Positions 1-10,700 are shown, numbered from the stretch's first letter. The stretch: DNA of 64,000 bases from Gnetum montanum (GCA_015680685.1 MNCI01034664.1:1257948-1321947); one strand, 5' to 3'. Numbers and translations are program-made. Notes: generated by a model from the letters alone, not told the origin.

Positions 1-315
1 TCCCTATATCTTCCATAGCTCCAAACCTATACAGGAACACTATAGGGTCTATTACTTTACAATTCTTCATCTTCATTACAACTTTTTTTATTTCAAAAGC
101 ATAAATAGAGTTGGTCATTTCTACATTCGATTCAGTGCAATCGACATTATTTTTTGGAATTTCTTCATTTTTTTGAGAAATGTTCAGATTATATTAACAG
201 AATAGTACAAGTGTACAAAAATTGGAGTGAATGCAAAGGTCACACTAGACAAGAAAAACAGAAGGGGGAAACCACCCCATAACATTTCGCCAAACCCAAT
301 AAGGGGGGCCTTAGG
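1..315. other. Probable 3' flank of LINE copy A
   Basis: No open frame is supported here. The stretch lies just past the stop of the minus-strand LINE copy A and should hold its 3' UTR and tail. T-rich patches near 85-95 and 148-180 could be remnants of a poly(A) tail read on the opposite strand, but I cannot fix the element end or a target-site duplication. On the host side it must be part of a MON2 intron, because exons on both sides are expected. Confidence 0.4.
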
Positions 316-1074
316 GGTGGGTCGGCAGACGGCGGCAGGCGCACTGCGGTCGTTCAAGCTCATGGAGCAAATCTAGGGTGTTGCGGTGCTCTTCAGTGTC
401 CATGAAGTTCGCCGCCTGCTGGATGCTCTGCATGACAGACTCTCGCCTACTTCGATCAGTCGGAGAGTCCTAGCGTCCGGGTGGAAACACGCTGATGTGC
501 GTCGGATATGTCGCCTGAGCTCCCCCCAGGAGCTCTCACAACTTATGCCCAAGATGTTGTATGGGCAGCGTCCCCCCCTAAGCCACTGACGGGCACTGTG
601 CTCATGTGCCCGGTCGAGCTGTCTTTGTCGTTGGTCTTCCTCTTCCTGCAAGCGTTCCTGTTCTTCCCTTGCCGCCTGCTCTTGGGCTCGACGGGCCGCC
701 TCCTCCTGGCGCAGCTCCTCCCTAACCTGGTCTCGGATCTCATCGATGAGCCGGGCCTGTGCAGCCTTTGCCATGAGCGCATGTTGTCGCGTCATCTCTT
801 GTGCTTGTTCGTGGAACTGGGCCTCTTGCTCGGCGTGAGATTGGGCCAGAGCCTCGTTCCACTTTGCCTTCCACTCTCGCCGTTCTGCCTCCCGCGCAAC
901 AATAGCCGCCCGTTGTTTGGCAAGGTGTAACTCCGCATCCCAGTTTGGGGTGGCGTTGGGGGGGGGGGTCTGGTAAGGAACGCAGACTGCATTGGGAGCG
1001 GCGTCCCCCAGGTGAGACTCGTAACGTGAGTTTTCGGGCTGGGGGAGGTTGAAGTGGCTGGGGGGGGGGGGCAT
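316..1074 (-). pseudogene. LINE C-terminal extension, coiled coil plus J-domain-like tail (copy A)
   Basis: This continues the extension in another frame. Residues about 45-165 are a Glu/Gln/Arg/Ala-rich coiled coil (for example DQVREELRQEEAARRAQEQ). Then come CPYNILGISCESSWG (C at residue 170), a basic helix ELRRHIRRTSACF and HPD (residues 198-200; bases 475-483). A one-base shift follows, after which another minus frame reads MQSIQQAANFMDTEEHRNTL (about 432-370) and ends ERPQC before a stop near 316. Tyr-to-His spacing is 26, as in classical J domains. The layout matches copy B. Co-chaperone activity is inference only. Confidence 0.65.
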
Positions 1075-1672
1075 CAGGGGGGCCCCCCCCAGGGGGGCAG
1101 AGGGCGGGCCTCGCGCCCCCCAGCCCCCTCCACAGAGCCAAGATCAGCCCCGAGTGACGAGCGCATCGTTTAAGGTGAAGGGTCTCTAGGAAAAACCGCG
1201 GGATGTTAACCTGGATGCCAAACTTCAAGCACCGCAGAAAGACAAAATGCAAGCCCTGAAGCTTGGATGCATTGCCGGATTGGACGAAAAAATGGTCCAC
1301 CAAGTTGGTGGCCCGGGCCCAGAGGCGTGGGAGAGAGGATCTAGGAACTTGGCGGCTTTGCGTTCTAGGTACGGGTCCCTCGAAAAAGGTCGCGGCATCC
1401 TGTAGGCCACGCGTAGTGGGCAGGACGATTTCTCCTGCAACCGGGGCCCCCAAACAGCTGGCAATGGCAGATTCTGTGACACGAATCTCGTGTCCTCGGA
1501 AGTGGGTTCTGTTAGCGTTCCAGTTTGCAAAGAACGCGTCGTCAGCAAGGTCCGGCTCACCGACTAGCTGCTGCAACGGGCCGGACCAGCCGCACCTGGT
1601 GACCAACCGCCACAGCTCCTCATCTTCCCGGAAAGCAGCGCAGTCAGGCTCGAACGTCGGCGTGGCACCCAT
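740..1672 (-). pseudogene. LINE C-terminal extension, globular domain (copy A)
   Basis: A frame starts at MGATPTFEPD, 11 codons after the TAG that ends the zf-RVT segment and in the same phase. Residues 1 to about 190 form a globular domain with FRGHEIRVTESAIASCLG, GEIVLPTTRGLQDAATFF, NLVDHFFVQSGNASKL and LHFVFLRCLKFGIQVNI. From memory the layout resembles the plant family Transposase_32 (putative plant transposon protein), but I could not search. Copies B (9034-9470) and D (13391-13864) share GE-x-I-x-P-x-x-x-GLQD and the following F-rich segment. Beyond about residue 195 the frame becomes Pro/Arg-rich noise, because the real frame shifts near the G/C runs at 1060-1101. No catalytic motif is visible, and the function is unknown. 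Confidence 0.65.
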
Positions 1673-1705
1673 TGTAGCCGTGAGCTCACTCCACGCATGG
1701 TAGGA

Positions 1706-2722
1706 CTACGCAATTATCCGTTGAGGGGGAGGGGTCTGGTCCTGCATGAAAATAGTGCGGTTGCGCGCTGTCCAAACAAACCATAAAAGCATGGATGTCA
1801 AGGAGTCATCGGTGAACCGCCTCGGGGGGGGGGGGGGGGGGGGGNTGCCAAGTGGCTTGCATGCAGGGACACTCGTAAATGAAGTGAGTAATTGTTTCTG
1901 GTGCAACGTTACAGCGTGGACATGTGTCATCGTGCAGGATGCCGTGCCGTTTCAGTATGGCGCGCACAGGGAGCGCCTCAGATTTGATTAGCCAGAGAAA
2001 CATTTTGATTTTCTCGTGGAGCCGCCTGCGCCAGATCCCTTGCCATCCGTCCTCCGGGGGGTATTTCTCTGTTAGTATGGTGCGCAGCTCAAGGTGGAGC
2101 CAACCCAAGGTCATCATTGCTTGCGTGTGCCGGCAGATCGCCTGCCAGGGCCGCGAGGCGCGTGTTTCAAGCTCCCACTGCGTGTACTTCCTTCGGGTGA
2201 TGCAAGTCCACTGACTGAGCTCCCCGTGCGTGCGTGTCAGACGGTGGAGGAGCTGCTGCTGTTTCATCATGCTTTCGTCCTCGAAGGACGTGATACCCAG
2301 CCCCCCCGCTTTTCGAGGACGCGCAATGCGGGTCCAAGCAACTAAGTGAAGCTTGCTCCCCCTCCCAATGAAATTTTGGATCATCGTGTTGATTTGTTGA
2401 GTGACGACCGTGGGGGGAGCGGCGACTGTCGCCACAAATCGTGTGGTAGTTGTGAGGATCTCGATTGCCACCAGGAGACGACCCTTTCGTGTAAGGAAGC
2501 GATTGGCCCAATGGTTCATTCGCTTTTCGATCTTCGCCAGGAGGGGGGCCCATGCATTTTTCCAACCCCATTGGAACAGCGGGATACCAAAGTAGGTGTG
2601 GTGATTATCCCCGGCTGAATATCCAGGATTTGTATAACCCTGTCCTTCACCTGTGCATCAACATTGAGGAAATGTGCTGCTGATTTGGTGTGGTTGATTT
2701 CCAATCCTAGTTCTGCTGCCAA
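1706..2722 (-). pseudogene. LINE RT thumb, connection and zf-RVT-like zinc motif (copy A)
   Basis: Three frame segments (2722-2516, 2519-1846, 1930-1706) continue the LINE protein. Seen in order are a thumb-like segment, HLVAWTRIARPRKAGGLGI (typical of plant L1 ORF2), KIKMFLWLIKSEALPVRAIL and the cysteine/histidine motif CPRCNVAPETITHFIYEC, which is the zf-RVT signature. A run of 21 G and one N interrupts the frame, which then resumes with SMLLWFVWTARNRTIFMQ, the usual W-x-ARN-x-IF end of this region. The last segment ends in a single TAG at 1708-1706. The same frame then runs on into the extension domain, so the TAG may be a disabling mutation inside a longer ORF2. Confidence 0.8.
1824..1845. 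repeat. Poly-G run of 21 bases ending in an N
   Basis: Twenty-one consecutive G followed by one N, inside the LINE zf-RVT region. Copy B has ordinary coding sequence at the homologous place, so the run is either an expanded homopolymer or an assembly filler. It causes the frame break between CMQATW and RRFTDDSLTSM. Confidence 0.9.
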
Positions 2723-2752
2723 CCTGGTCAGGGCAATGTTGATACACCGTGC

Positions 2753-3502
2753 CTATGGGGCTGTTGCTCGGCTAAGTAACATGGTATCGTCAGCATAATG
2801 TTCATCATGGCAAGCCACCCCGACAATGTCCAAGCCTTCCACCCTCGACGTGCTGCAATAATGTTGCATGAGGTCCATGGCAATGATGAAGAGCAGGGGA
2901 GAAAGTGGGTCACCTTGTCTCAAACCCCTACCAGGAGATGAGAAACCCCACAACCGCCCCCCAACATCGAAAGAGAACCCTGCAGAAGATTGGATGTGCA
3001 GACATAGTTGGATGAACCCGCGATCGAATCCTTTCTTATGCATGATGTCCTGTAAGGCCTCCCAACTGAGCGTGTCATATGCCTTAGCTATGTCAAGCTT
3101 GAGACATAGACCAGGGAACTTCATTGTGCGAAGAGAGTGTAGGACCTCCTGCATGAGGAGAACCTGATCGTGGAGAGTCCTATCTTGAACAAAACCAGCC
3201 TGATTGCTTCCTACCAGCTTGGGCAAAAGAGGCCCAAGTCGGTTGACTAGGAGCTTAGAGAAGATTCTGATGAGGACGTTGCAGACTCCGATGGGACGAA
3301 AGTGTTCCGGGCGGTGGGCATCCAACTGCTTTGGGATGCATACAATTCGAGAGCAGTTGATTTCCCGCCGCACTTGTCGTCTGGTCAGCATGACGTTGAA
3401 AGCATCAAGGATATTGGGCCCCACAATATCCAGAAATTCTTTGAAGAATTCCAGCGGCCATCCATCCGGTCCAGGCGCTTCCCCTGCCAACCTAAGGTGC
3501 AT
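2753..3502 (-). pseudogene. LINE reverse transcriptase domain (copy A)
   Basis: The open frame of about 250 codons starts at GEAPGPDGWPLEFF, the usual beginning of a plant L1 RT. It contains the catalytic-aspartate motif LKLDIAKAYD, the GLRQGDPLSPLLF motif and the active-site motif EHYADDTM. All three catalytic aspartates are present, so this is the best preserved RT in the window. The frame is then lost, and the thumb continues in another frame at 2722-2516 with GLEINHTKSAAHFLN. The N-terminal EN domain is missing. RT would make first-strand cDNA at a nicked target in the nucleus. As it stands the copy cannot be autonomous. Confidence 0.9.
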
Positions 3503-4289
3503 AAATACTTTGAATATTCATAACTTATTTTTCACAAAACAATTTTAATGCTTTTGGTCTTGTCACCTCTATGAGTAACTTCGATCATCTTTCATTTGTT
3601 GATCAACCATTATCCCTTCTCCATTTCTAAGGTTATCTCCCTCTATAGTAGGAGAGCTTAAAAGCCTTTACCATTGGCCTTTGGTGAACGCGCAGACGTA
3701 GGGTGCGGTCGTTACGGGAATGGGTCGTTATGGCGCCATTGGGTTTCTCTGTCCCTCAACCGTTGGGGCCTTCGCCAGCAGGGGTGGCGTCGACGGAAGC
3801 TCCGGCGGCGGCTATGGTGGCGGAGGCTATGGCGGCGACAGTCGTTCTTGTCCTGGTTGTTGCCGCCGTGGCTGCTCCTGTTGCCGCCGTGGCCGCTCCT
3901 GTTGCCGCCATGGTCGCACTTGTTGCCGTGGTCGCTCCTGTTGCCGTGGTCGCACTTGTTGCTGTGGTTGCTCTTGTTGTCATGGTCGCTCCTGTTGCCA
4001 TCCTATATGTCCATTGAAATATTTGGGATTTGTAGCATATGTCCATCCAAAGAATCCCAAAAGGTCCTGTGAACATGATCATGCAAGCCAACCTAAGGTG
4101 CATAAATACTTTGAATATTCATAACTTATTTTTCACAAAACAATTTTAATGCTTTTGGTCTTGTCACCTCTATGAGTAACTTCGATCACATTATCTTTCA
4201 TTTGTTGATCAACCATTATCCCTTCTCCATTTCTAAGGTTATCTCCCTCTATAGTAGGAGAGCTTAAAAGCCTTTACCATTGGCCTTTG
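3486..4289. repeat. Direct repeat of about 200 bp flanking a 403-bp insert
   Basis: Positions 3486-3683 (198 bp) recur at 4087-4289 (203 bp). By eye they are nearly identical, the clear difference being a 5-bp insertion (ACATT) in the right copy. The first 12 bases of both copies include codons of the adjacent LINE RT, so the duplication probably arose after the LINE inserted. A TRIM-like miniature LTR element is an alternative, but I see no primer site or TG...CA ends. Confidence 0.8.
3684..4086 (+). repeat. GC-rich minisatellite with Gly- and Cys-rich reading frame
   Basis: Between the two direct repeats is a GC-rich block unlike its surroundings. From about 3857 to 4005 it is made of 18-21-bp units built on TGTTGCCGYNRTGGYCGC. 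Read from 3720 the block encodes a Gly/Tyr-rich stretch and then repeats of the type RGRSCCRHGRTCC; other frames are Ala/Val-rich. The open frames are probably by-products of repeat periodicity rather than a gene. A captured fragment of a Gly/Cys-rich protein gene is the alternative. Confidence 0.6.
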
Positions 4290-4891
4290 CTTTCTCTTCC
4301 TTCCACTTGGTTTCCTGCAAGAGATCTATGTTGACTCTTCTCTTCTTCATCAAAGTCATAATTTTGTTGGTTTTCCCTGTCAACATGCCTATGTTTTATG
4401 TAGTCATCTTAATTGGCTGAAGCGTCTCATGGGTCTTATGTTGGGCTGTTGTTTTTACCCACACTTGTCCAAAATGATGTACAAACCCTAGCATATTTGG
4501 CCTAACAAATGGGCATTGTTGTTGCATGTTGCTTCTAGGATACGTCCTAGCAAGCATTTGCTTATTTCTCACAACAATTAAGCCAATCTGTTGCTATATG
4601 TTGCATCTACAGCATGCTCTAGTATAAGGAATGTATGGTAATTAACTCATCCATAAAAAATGGTAGGCGTCTTACAAGTCAGAGTGTATTTCTGTAAAAA
4701 AATTGTTTTCCAGTAATTTATTTGATCAATGTTGTTCTGTGATACTTGACATACCAGTCATTCTGAGTGGCATGAAGTGTCATTTGTTTATATCCTTGAT
4801 GTATGATACAAATTATTGTTATGTATATGAGCTTTGATGTTGTTGGATATTAAAGCAGCAATGTTTAATCCTACTGTTTTATGTACTTTAG
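4290..4891 (+). other. MON2 intron, unassigned sequence
   Basis: AT-rich intron sequence leading to the acceptor AG at 4890-4891. Nothing else is recognised in it. The donor of this intron lies left of the window, so the intron is at least 4.9 kb long. Confidence 0.7.
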
Positions 4892-7727
4892 GGATTGAAT
4901 GGAGTATGGACAATGATGCAACCAATGCTGCTGTTGTTGTTGCTAGTGAGGCACATGCAATCACACTAGCTGTTGAAGGATTGCTGGGTGTTGTTTTTAC
5001 TGTGGCTACACTGACAGATGAGGCAGTTGATTGTGGTGAAGTAGGTCACTAGGGTGTTGAATTTAAGCATAGACAAACATGTTGGCTTAGGTATTGAATT
5101 TACAAGGTTTCTTTGCAGTTGAATTCTCCAAGATGTGAGAATAATGAATTTAAAAATACATTAGGAGAGCATGCGTCTGTTTGCGTTGCAATGGTTAATG
5201 CAGTGTGGAAGACTATTCTTGAAGCATTGTCTTTGATACTATCCAGGTATGCTTTGTGTCGGCGTTAGGGATTCTTGGGCTTTTTGTTTACACAGCATAT
5301 TTTATCCTTGAACAATTGGTAGCAGAAATCTTTTCACCTTTATTTGTTTATGTGTTTATGGCAAATTTTACTCACAATGTTTGAAACCAACTGTTTAAGG
5401 TCACATGGTGAGGCGATTGTATTGGAGATTCTTAAGGGCTATCAAGCATTCGCACAGGTGAATAAAACAAAAGTGTATTGTTTTACCGATATATTTCATT
5501 AAGAATTGTGTCAAGAAGAGATATATTTAAATATTTGAAAGATCTATCACTGCAGGCTTGTGGAGTGCTTTGTGCTACTGAACCCTTGAATGCATTTCTT
5601 GAATCTCTTTGCAAATTCACTTTACCATCACAGAATGAATTAGATAAGAAGAGGTTGTGTAAGGCAGAAATCTAACTTTTTTTGAACCATTTTCTGAAGT
5701 ATTGTAAATTTCAGTGGGTGAAAATGTTTTTAAAATTCACCTGCTAATTTAATTAGATTCTGTTGCCTATTATAGCATTTCAGGTGTTTTGTCCTCTCCT
5801 GGAAGCAAACGTTCCGAATACACGAGTGATTCTAAAGATAATGTGGTGCTTACTCCGAAAAATGTTCAGGTCAATTATTTTGTTGAGGGTGCTATTCATT
5901 AAACTAAGAATTGGGAGATAAAATCATATGTTAATTGCAGAATTCATTGCTCTGGCAAAGTTCCTTTTTAGCATTGCATGAGGTGGTGTTCTTGACAATA
6001 AAGCATTATAATCATTAGTTTTACGTTTTGTTTTGCAGGCGCTAAGGACTCTCTTTAACATTGCGCATCGACTGGATAATGTTTTGGGTTCGTCATGGAT
6101 TTCGGTATGCAATTACTAAATTCTACTTAAGATTTAAGTATCTGTTTTATATACAAATGCTTTTCAGAAACACACCTGTTTACTTTAAAAATTCAAATAT
6201 TCTTTTAGGTGTTAGAGACATTGGCTGCATTGGATCGTGTTATCCATTCACCCCATGCAACTACGCAGGTATTGACAAGGTTTTTATGTGAAAGTTGGCA
6301 GCTGAGTTCTTTCTCGTTTTGATGCTGGTGTCATTTTTTGCATTCAAGTTTACTTTATTTTTTGATGCTTAATCAGGAAATATCTGCTGCTGTGCCAAGA
6401 ATGACAAGGGAATCGATCAATCAGTCCAGTGACTTCAATATTTTGTCTTCCCTTAACACTCAAGTACTTTCCCAACAATTTACTTTCATTTTTAAATGAT
6501 TAAACACATTTTCTTTTCCCATTTGTGCTAGAAAATTTTACTTCATAATCTAATAATGGCGTTTCCTGCTTGTTATCAAGCTATTTGAAAATTCAGGTTC
6601 AATGAATACCTCAGCTGTTTCTGCCCTTTTAGGAGCATTACGTCAACTGTCCTATGATACTTTGTTTGGGGTTAGCAGTGGAACACGGCAGAATGTTGGA
6701 GCAAATTTTAGTAGTATTGGAAGCCCACTATCTGGTCAAGGGCAACAGACAGTAAACAAGATGTTTGCGATCGAAAGGATGATTTCTGTACTTGTGAATA
6801 ACTTGCACAGTAGGCTTCTTGCAGTTTTTCCTTAATACACTTCTGTGTTCTTATTAATGTGTACTTACATATTCATTGTTTGATCATGCTTTGTTAAAAT
6901 GTTGTATGAATAGCATACATTTTTATTTAAAATTGCAAAGATTTTGTACTGTTCAATAGGGGTACTGATCTGTACGTTTGTTGATGTTCAGGAGTAGAGT
7001 TTCTATGGGATCAGGTTGTCACTCATTTTCTTGAGGTGATATTTTGTTATTGATTTACTTTACCATCTACATGTGACAGAAGCAATGAATACATGCTTTA
7101 ACTTGTCGATTTCATAGTCCTCATATAATTTTTATAATATTTAGCTGGCAGAACATGACAGTCTGCATGTACGAAACATGGCACTCGATGCACTAGATCG
7201 CTCAATTTGTGCTGTTCTTGGGTGTGAAAAATTTCAGAAGGAATCTTCAAGATTATCATCAGTTCCATCATTTCATGGAAAGGACTGGGTTGAATCTGAA
7301 ATGGTTGATTTCAAAATAGTTTCCGAACCCACAAATTTTGAGCATGCTGTTCTGTCACCGTTACAAACATTATACTTTAATAATCAAAATGCTGAAATCC
7401 GAGCTGGTACTTTAAAAATCTTACTGCATGTTTTAGAGGTAATTTGCATCAATTTTTTGTTATGATGTAAATGCTTATATTCTACAGATTCTGGTATTAA
7501 TGGCTTTTACTTTGTTTTTTTTCCCCAAATATCCAGAGGCATGCTGAGAAGCTGTACCAGAGTTGGCCAAGCATTCTTGACCTGCTAAGGTATAGATGAT
7601 TGTTTCAAACGTATTTTTCTGTACCTATATTGACATTGATAGACTATAACCTTGTTTTATTTATTACAAATATGACAGGGCTGTCGTGAACAGTTCAGAG
7701 AAAGAACTCATATTTTTGGGTTTTCAG
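4892..7727 (+). CDS. MON2: MON2 exons 1-13 of the window
   Basis: Exons read from splice signals and phase: 4892-5040, 5119-5246, 5400-5457, 5556-5653, 5776-5869, 6039-6104, 6209-6268, 6377-6463, 6581-6809, 6992-7035, 7145-7438, 7537-7589 and 7679-7727. Landmarks are AITLAVEGLLGVVFTVATLTD in exon 1, EAIVLEILKGYQAFAQ in exon 3, SPGSKRSEYTSDSKDNVVLT in exon 5, ALRTLFNIAHRLDNVLG in exon 6, ERMISVLVNNLH in exon 9 and MALDALDRSICAVLG in exon 11. For exon 1 I chose the donor at 5041 (GAA|GTAGGT) over a later GT because it keeps phase with exon 2 (LNSPRCE). Introns here are short, 70-340 bp, unlike those further downstream. Confidence 0.9.
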
Positions 7728-10700
7728 GTATACTCCAACACTAATACGTTCTTCAACAATGTTATTGCAAACTAAAAACCAGAATGTAGGACACAGCAAT
7801 ATACAATACAAATTCAGATTCGGTGTGCAGAGTCCCTTAGAGCAACCGCTTGTTCTTTTACAAAAAACTCATAGAAATCTTAAGAGTTTTCTTTTCAACT
7901 TCCAATAAACATTATTAGACTAGAAGAACATTTAAACCGAAGCCTGATCTCATGACTATGATTCCTGATACAGCCCACAAACGAGCAGAGAATTTTAACA
8001 AAATGACAAAACTGACTAGCCATCAGGGAAAAGGTAAGGATTTGCAAATGCATCTGGGTTTTTCATGCCCATGAACTCTGTCAATGATGCTGTGCCCCTA
8101 CAAGAGCTCTAGCAGGGTGTGACAATCGCACTGTGGTCGCTCAAGAGTGTGGAGGATATCCAAGGTATTGCAGTGCAGCTCCAAGTCCACGAAATTAGCT
8201 GCCTGCTGGAACTTTTGCAGGGCAGCCTCATGATGACCTTGCTCCTCAGTCGCCCCCCCACCATATGGGTGGGAATGCACTAATGTATGGTGGATATGCT
8301 TTCTAAGAGTCACCCACGAAAAAGCATAGTTTATGCCCAGCAGAACATATGGGCATCTCCCCTCATGAAGCCACTGCCGCACACTCTGCTTGTGTGCCCT
8401 ATCTAGTTGTCTTTGCCTTTGTCTCTCTTCTTCATGTTCCCAAGCCCGTTGCACGTGCTTCGTCCGCTCTTGCTTCATGTGCATGGTTTCTTCTTGTAGT
8501 AGCTCCTCACAAACCTAGCTAGGGATCTTGTCCACTAGCTGGGCATTGGAGTGCTCCACAAGCAAAACTTGCTACCGAAGCAACTCCTGTTCCCGTTTGT
8601 GAAAATGGGTCTCCAGGTCATCCTATGGCTATAGGAGGGTTTCCTCCCATTAGGCCTCCCACACCTAGTGCTCCTCAGCTTGAGCTGTAGCCACTGCCTC
8701 CTTCGCCACCTGGTTGAGTTGCGTCACAAGCACATCCCTTCTCGAATCTTTGTGCGGAAACGCATCCACCACGACCATAGGGCCCGAAGTGGCCGACCCT
8801 GGAAGGCTTGCCCACTTCTGTGTGTAAACCATTGCATGTGTTAGCCCAACCTTGTACTAGAAAGAACCAGAAGGAGCTGCCTCTGGCTGTGCCTCAGCCA
8901 GCCTCTGCCAAAGGCCCAAAATAATCCTGAAATGGCACCCCCTCTTCTGCTGTCACAAGACAGCCAGGAAGAAGCGGGGCAGGTTGACCTTGAGCCCAAA
9001 TTTCAAGCACTTCAAGAATGCAAAGTGCAAACTCTAAAGTTTAGACCCATTGCCAGATTGGACAAAGAAGCGGTCGACCAGCTTAGTAGCCCAATGCCAA
9101 ATCGGTAGTAGGGCAAATTTGGGCACTTGCCAACTTTGCATGCATGGCATTGGCCCATTAAAGAACAAGTCAATGTCTTGTAACCCTCGAGCAGTGGGCA
9201 AAATTGTTTCACCATATGCCTGGGCCCCCAAAAACCCAGCAATCACTGTTTCTATCAATGTGATTGCCATGCCTCGGAACTTCGTCTGATCATCCAGCCA
9301 GTTGATAATAAAGATGTCATTGGGGAGGGCCAGGTCACCTATCAACCGTGGGAGGGTAGAGTCCCACCCATACCGCTCAACCAACCCCTAGAGCTTGGTG
9401 TGAGCATGAAATGCTACAAAATCTAGTTCATAGGTCGGCATTATCCCCATTGTTGCCACGATTTTCGTCCATGCTCTGTTGGTTCGGGAAACAACTTGCA
9501 TAAGGGGGGTGGGGGTGCATTGCTGTCAAAACATTTTATGATTTTGGACTTTGCATGCTTCCCATAAAAGCAGCATGGCCTTGGAGTTTCCTAAGAGCAT
9601 CGGAGAGGTAAGCCATCCCGTCGCACGCCACATGGCCTACATGTAAGGGCATTGGAAGGCGAAGTATAGTATGGTTTCAGACCCATCATCGTAGAGCGGG
9701 TACGTGACATCAATGGTTAGACCACGTGTCCTTAAATTCTCCCGAACTGGCAAGGCATTGTTTTCGAAGAGCCATAGAAAAACCTTTATTTTTTTAGCAG
9801 CCGCCCCTGCCAAACCTGCTGCCAACTGTGTATCGAGGGGTACATTGATTTCATGAGCTGGCACAGCACAAACTCCAACCACCATTGCTACCTCATGCAC
9901 TGTGAATGGGTGCAGAGTGTCTACCAAGGTCTCGAGTTGTGAGCCCCCTTTTGCCACTTGACATATTTCCCATCCATTATCTGAACCCACTGCGTAGTTT
10001 CGAGGCCTTGGTGGGTGAAACGTAACAACAACCATTGTACCCAAGTGTCAGTTCATCTTTGAACTTGGAGATGCCCAAACCCCATGCTTCTTGATGGCAC
10101 ATGATCTGGCCCCACCCAACCAAGTGCAACTTGCTTCCCCCTTTGCCACCCGAGCAAACAAAATTATGAATGATCCAATTCACGGCCTGAATCACAGCCT
10201 TTNNNNNNNNNNNNNNNNNNNNNNNNNNNNNNNNNNNNNNNNNNNNNNNNNNNNNNNNNNNNNNNNNNNNNNNNNNNNNNNNNNNNNNNNNNNNNNNNNN
10301 NNNNNNNNNNNNNNNNNNNNNNNNNNNNNNNNNNNNNNNNNNNNNNNNNNNNNNNNNNNNNNNNNNNNNNNNNNNNNNNNNNNNNNNNNNNNNNNNNNNN
10401 NNNNNNNNNNNNNNNNNNNNNNNNNNNNNNNNNNNNNNNNNNNNNNNNNNNNNNNNNNNNNNNNNNNNNNNNNNNNNNNNNNNNNNNNNNNNNNNNNNNN
10501 NNNNNNNNNNNNNNNNNNNNNNNNNNNNNNNNNNNNNNNNNNNNNNNNNNNNNNNNNNNNNNNNNNNNNNNNNNNNNNNNNNNNNNNNNNNNNNNNNNNN
10601 NNNNNNNNNNNNNNNNNNNNNNNNNNNNNNNNNNNNNNNNNNNNNNNNNNNNNNNNNNNNNNNNNNNNNNNNNNNNNNNNNNNNNNNNNNNNNNNNNNNN

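Larger units (their letters stand above)
316..3502 (-). mobile_element. LINE copy A: 5'-truncated L1-type retrotransposon with coiled-coil/J-like C-terminal extension
   Basis: A minus-strand plant L1-type non-LTR element. In transcript order it has the reverse transcriptase (3502 to about 2620), a connection and CCHC-type zf-RVT-like region (2519-1706), a globular extension domain (1672 to about 1100), a coiled coil (about 1000-570) and a J-domain-like tail (about 567-316). ORF1 and the endonuclease are absent, so the copy is 5' truncated near 3490. The order matches copy B, which supports one unit rather than chance neighbours. Frameshifts sit next to long G/C runs at 1824-1845 and 1060-1101. 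The element lies in an intron of the MON2-like gene on the opposite strand. Confidence 0.85.

Noticed and set aside
508-930. Plus-strand open frame with Leu/Cys-rich protein
   Set aside because: It is the antisense shadow of the Glu/Gln/Arg-rich LINE coiled coil, where CTC/CTG codons mirror GAG/CAG.
1746-1991. Poly-Gly open frame
   Set aside because: Created by the G run at 1824-1844 and antisense to the LINE.
3674-4072. Overlapping open frames with Trp/Leu-rich, Ala/Val-rich or Cys-rich repeats
   Set aside because: All three frames stay open because the unit length is a multiple of three. None has start context, splice signals or homology I can recognise, so I list it as a minisatellite.
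4834-4891. In-frame ATG upstream of the first MON2 exon as a start codon
   Set aside because: A good acceptor AG at 4890-4891 and homology beginning exactly at EWSMDND show that this is an internal exon; the ATG is intronic.
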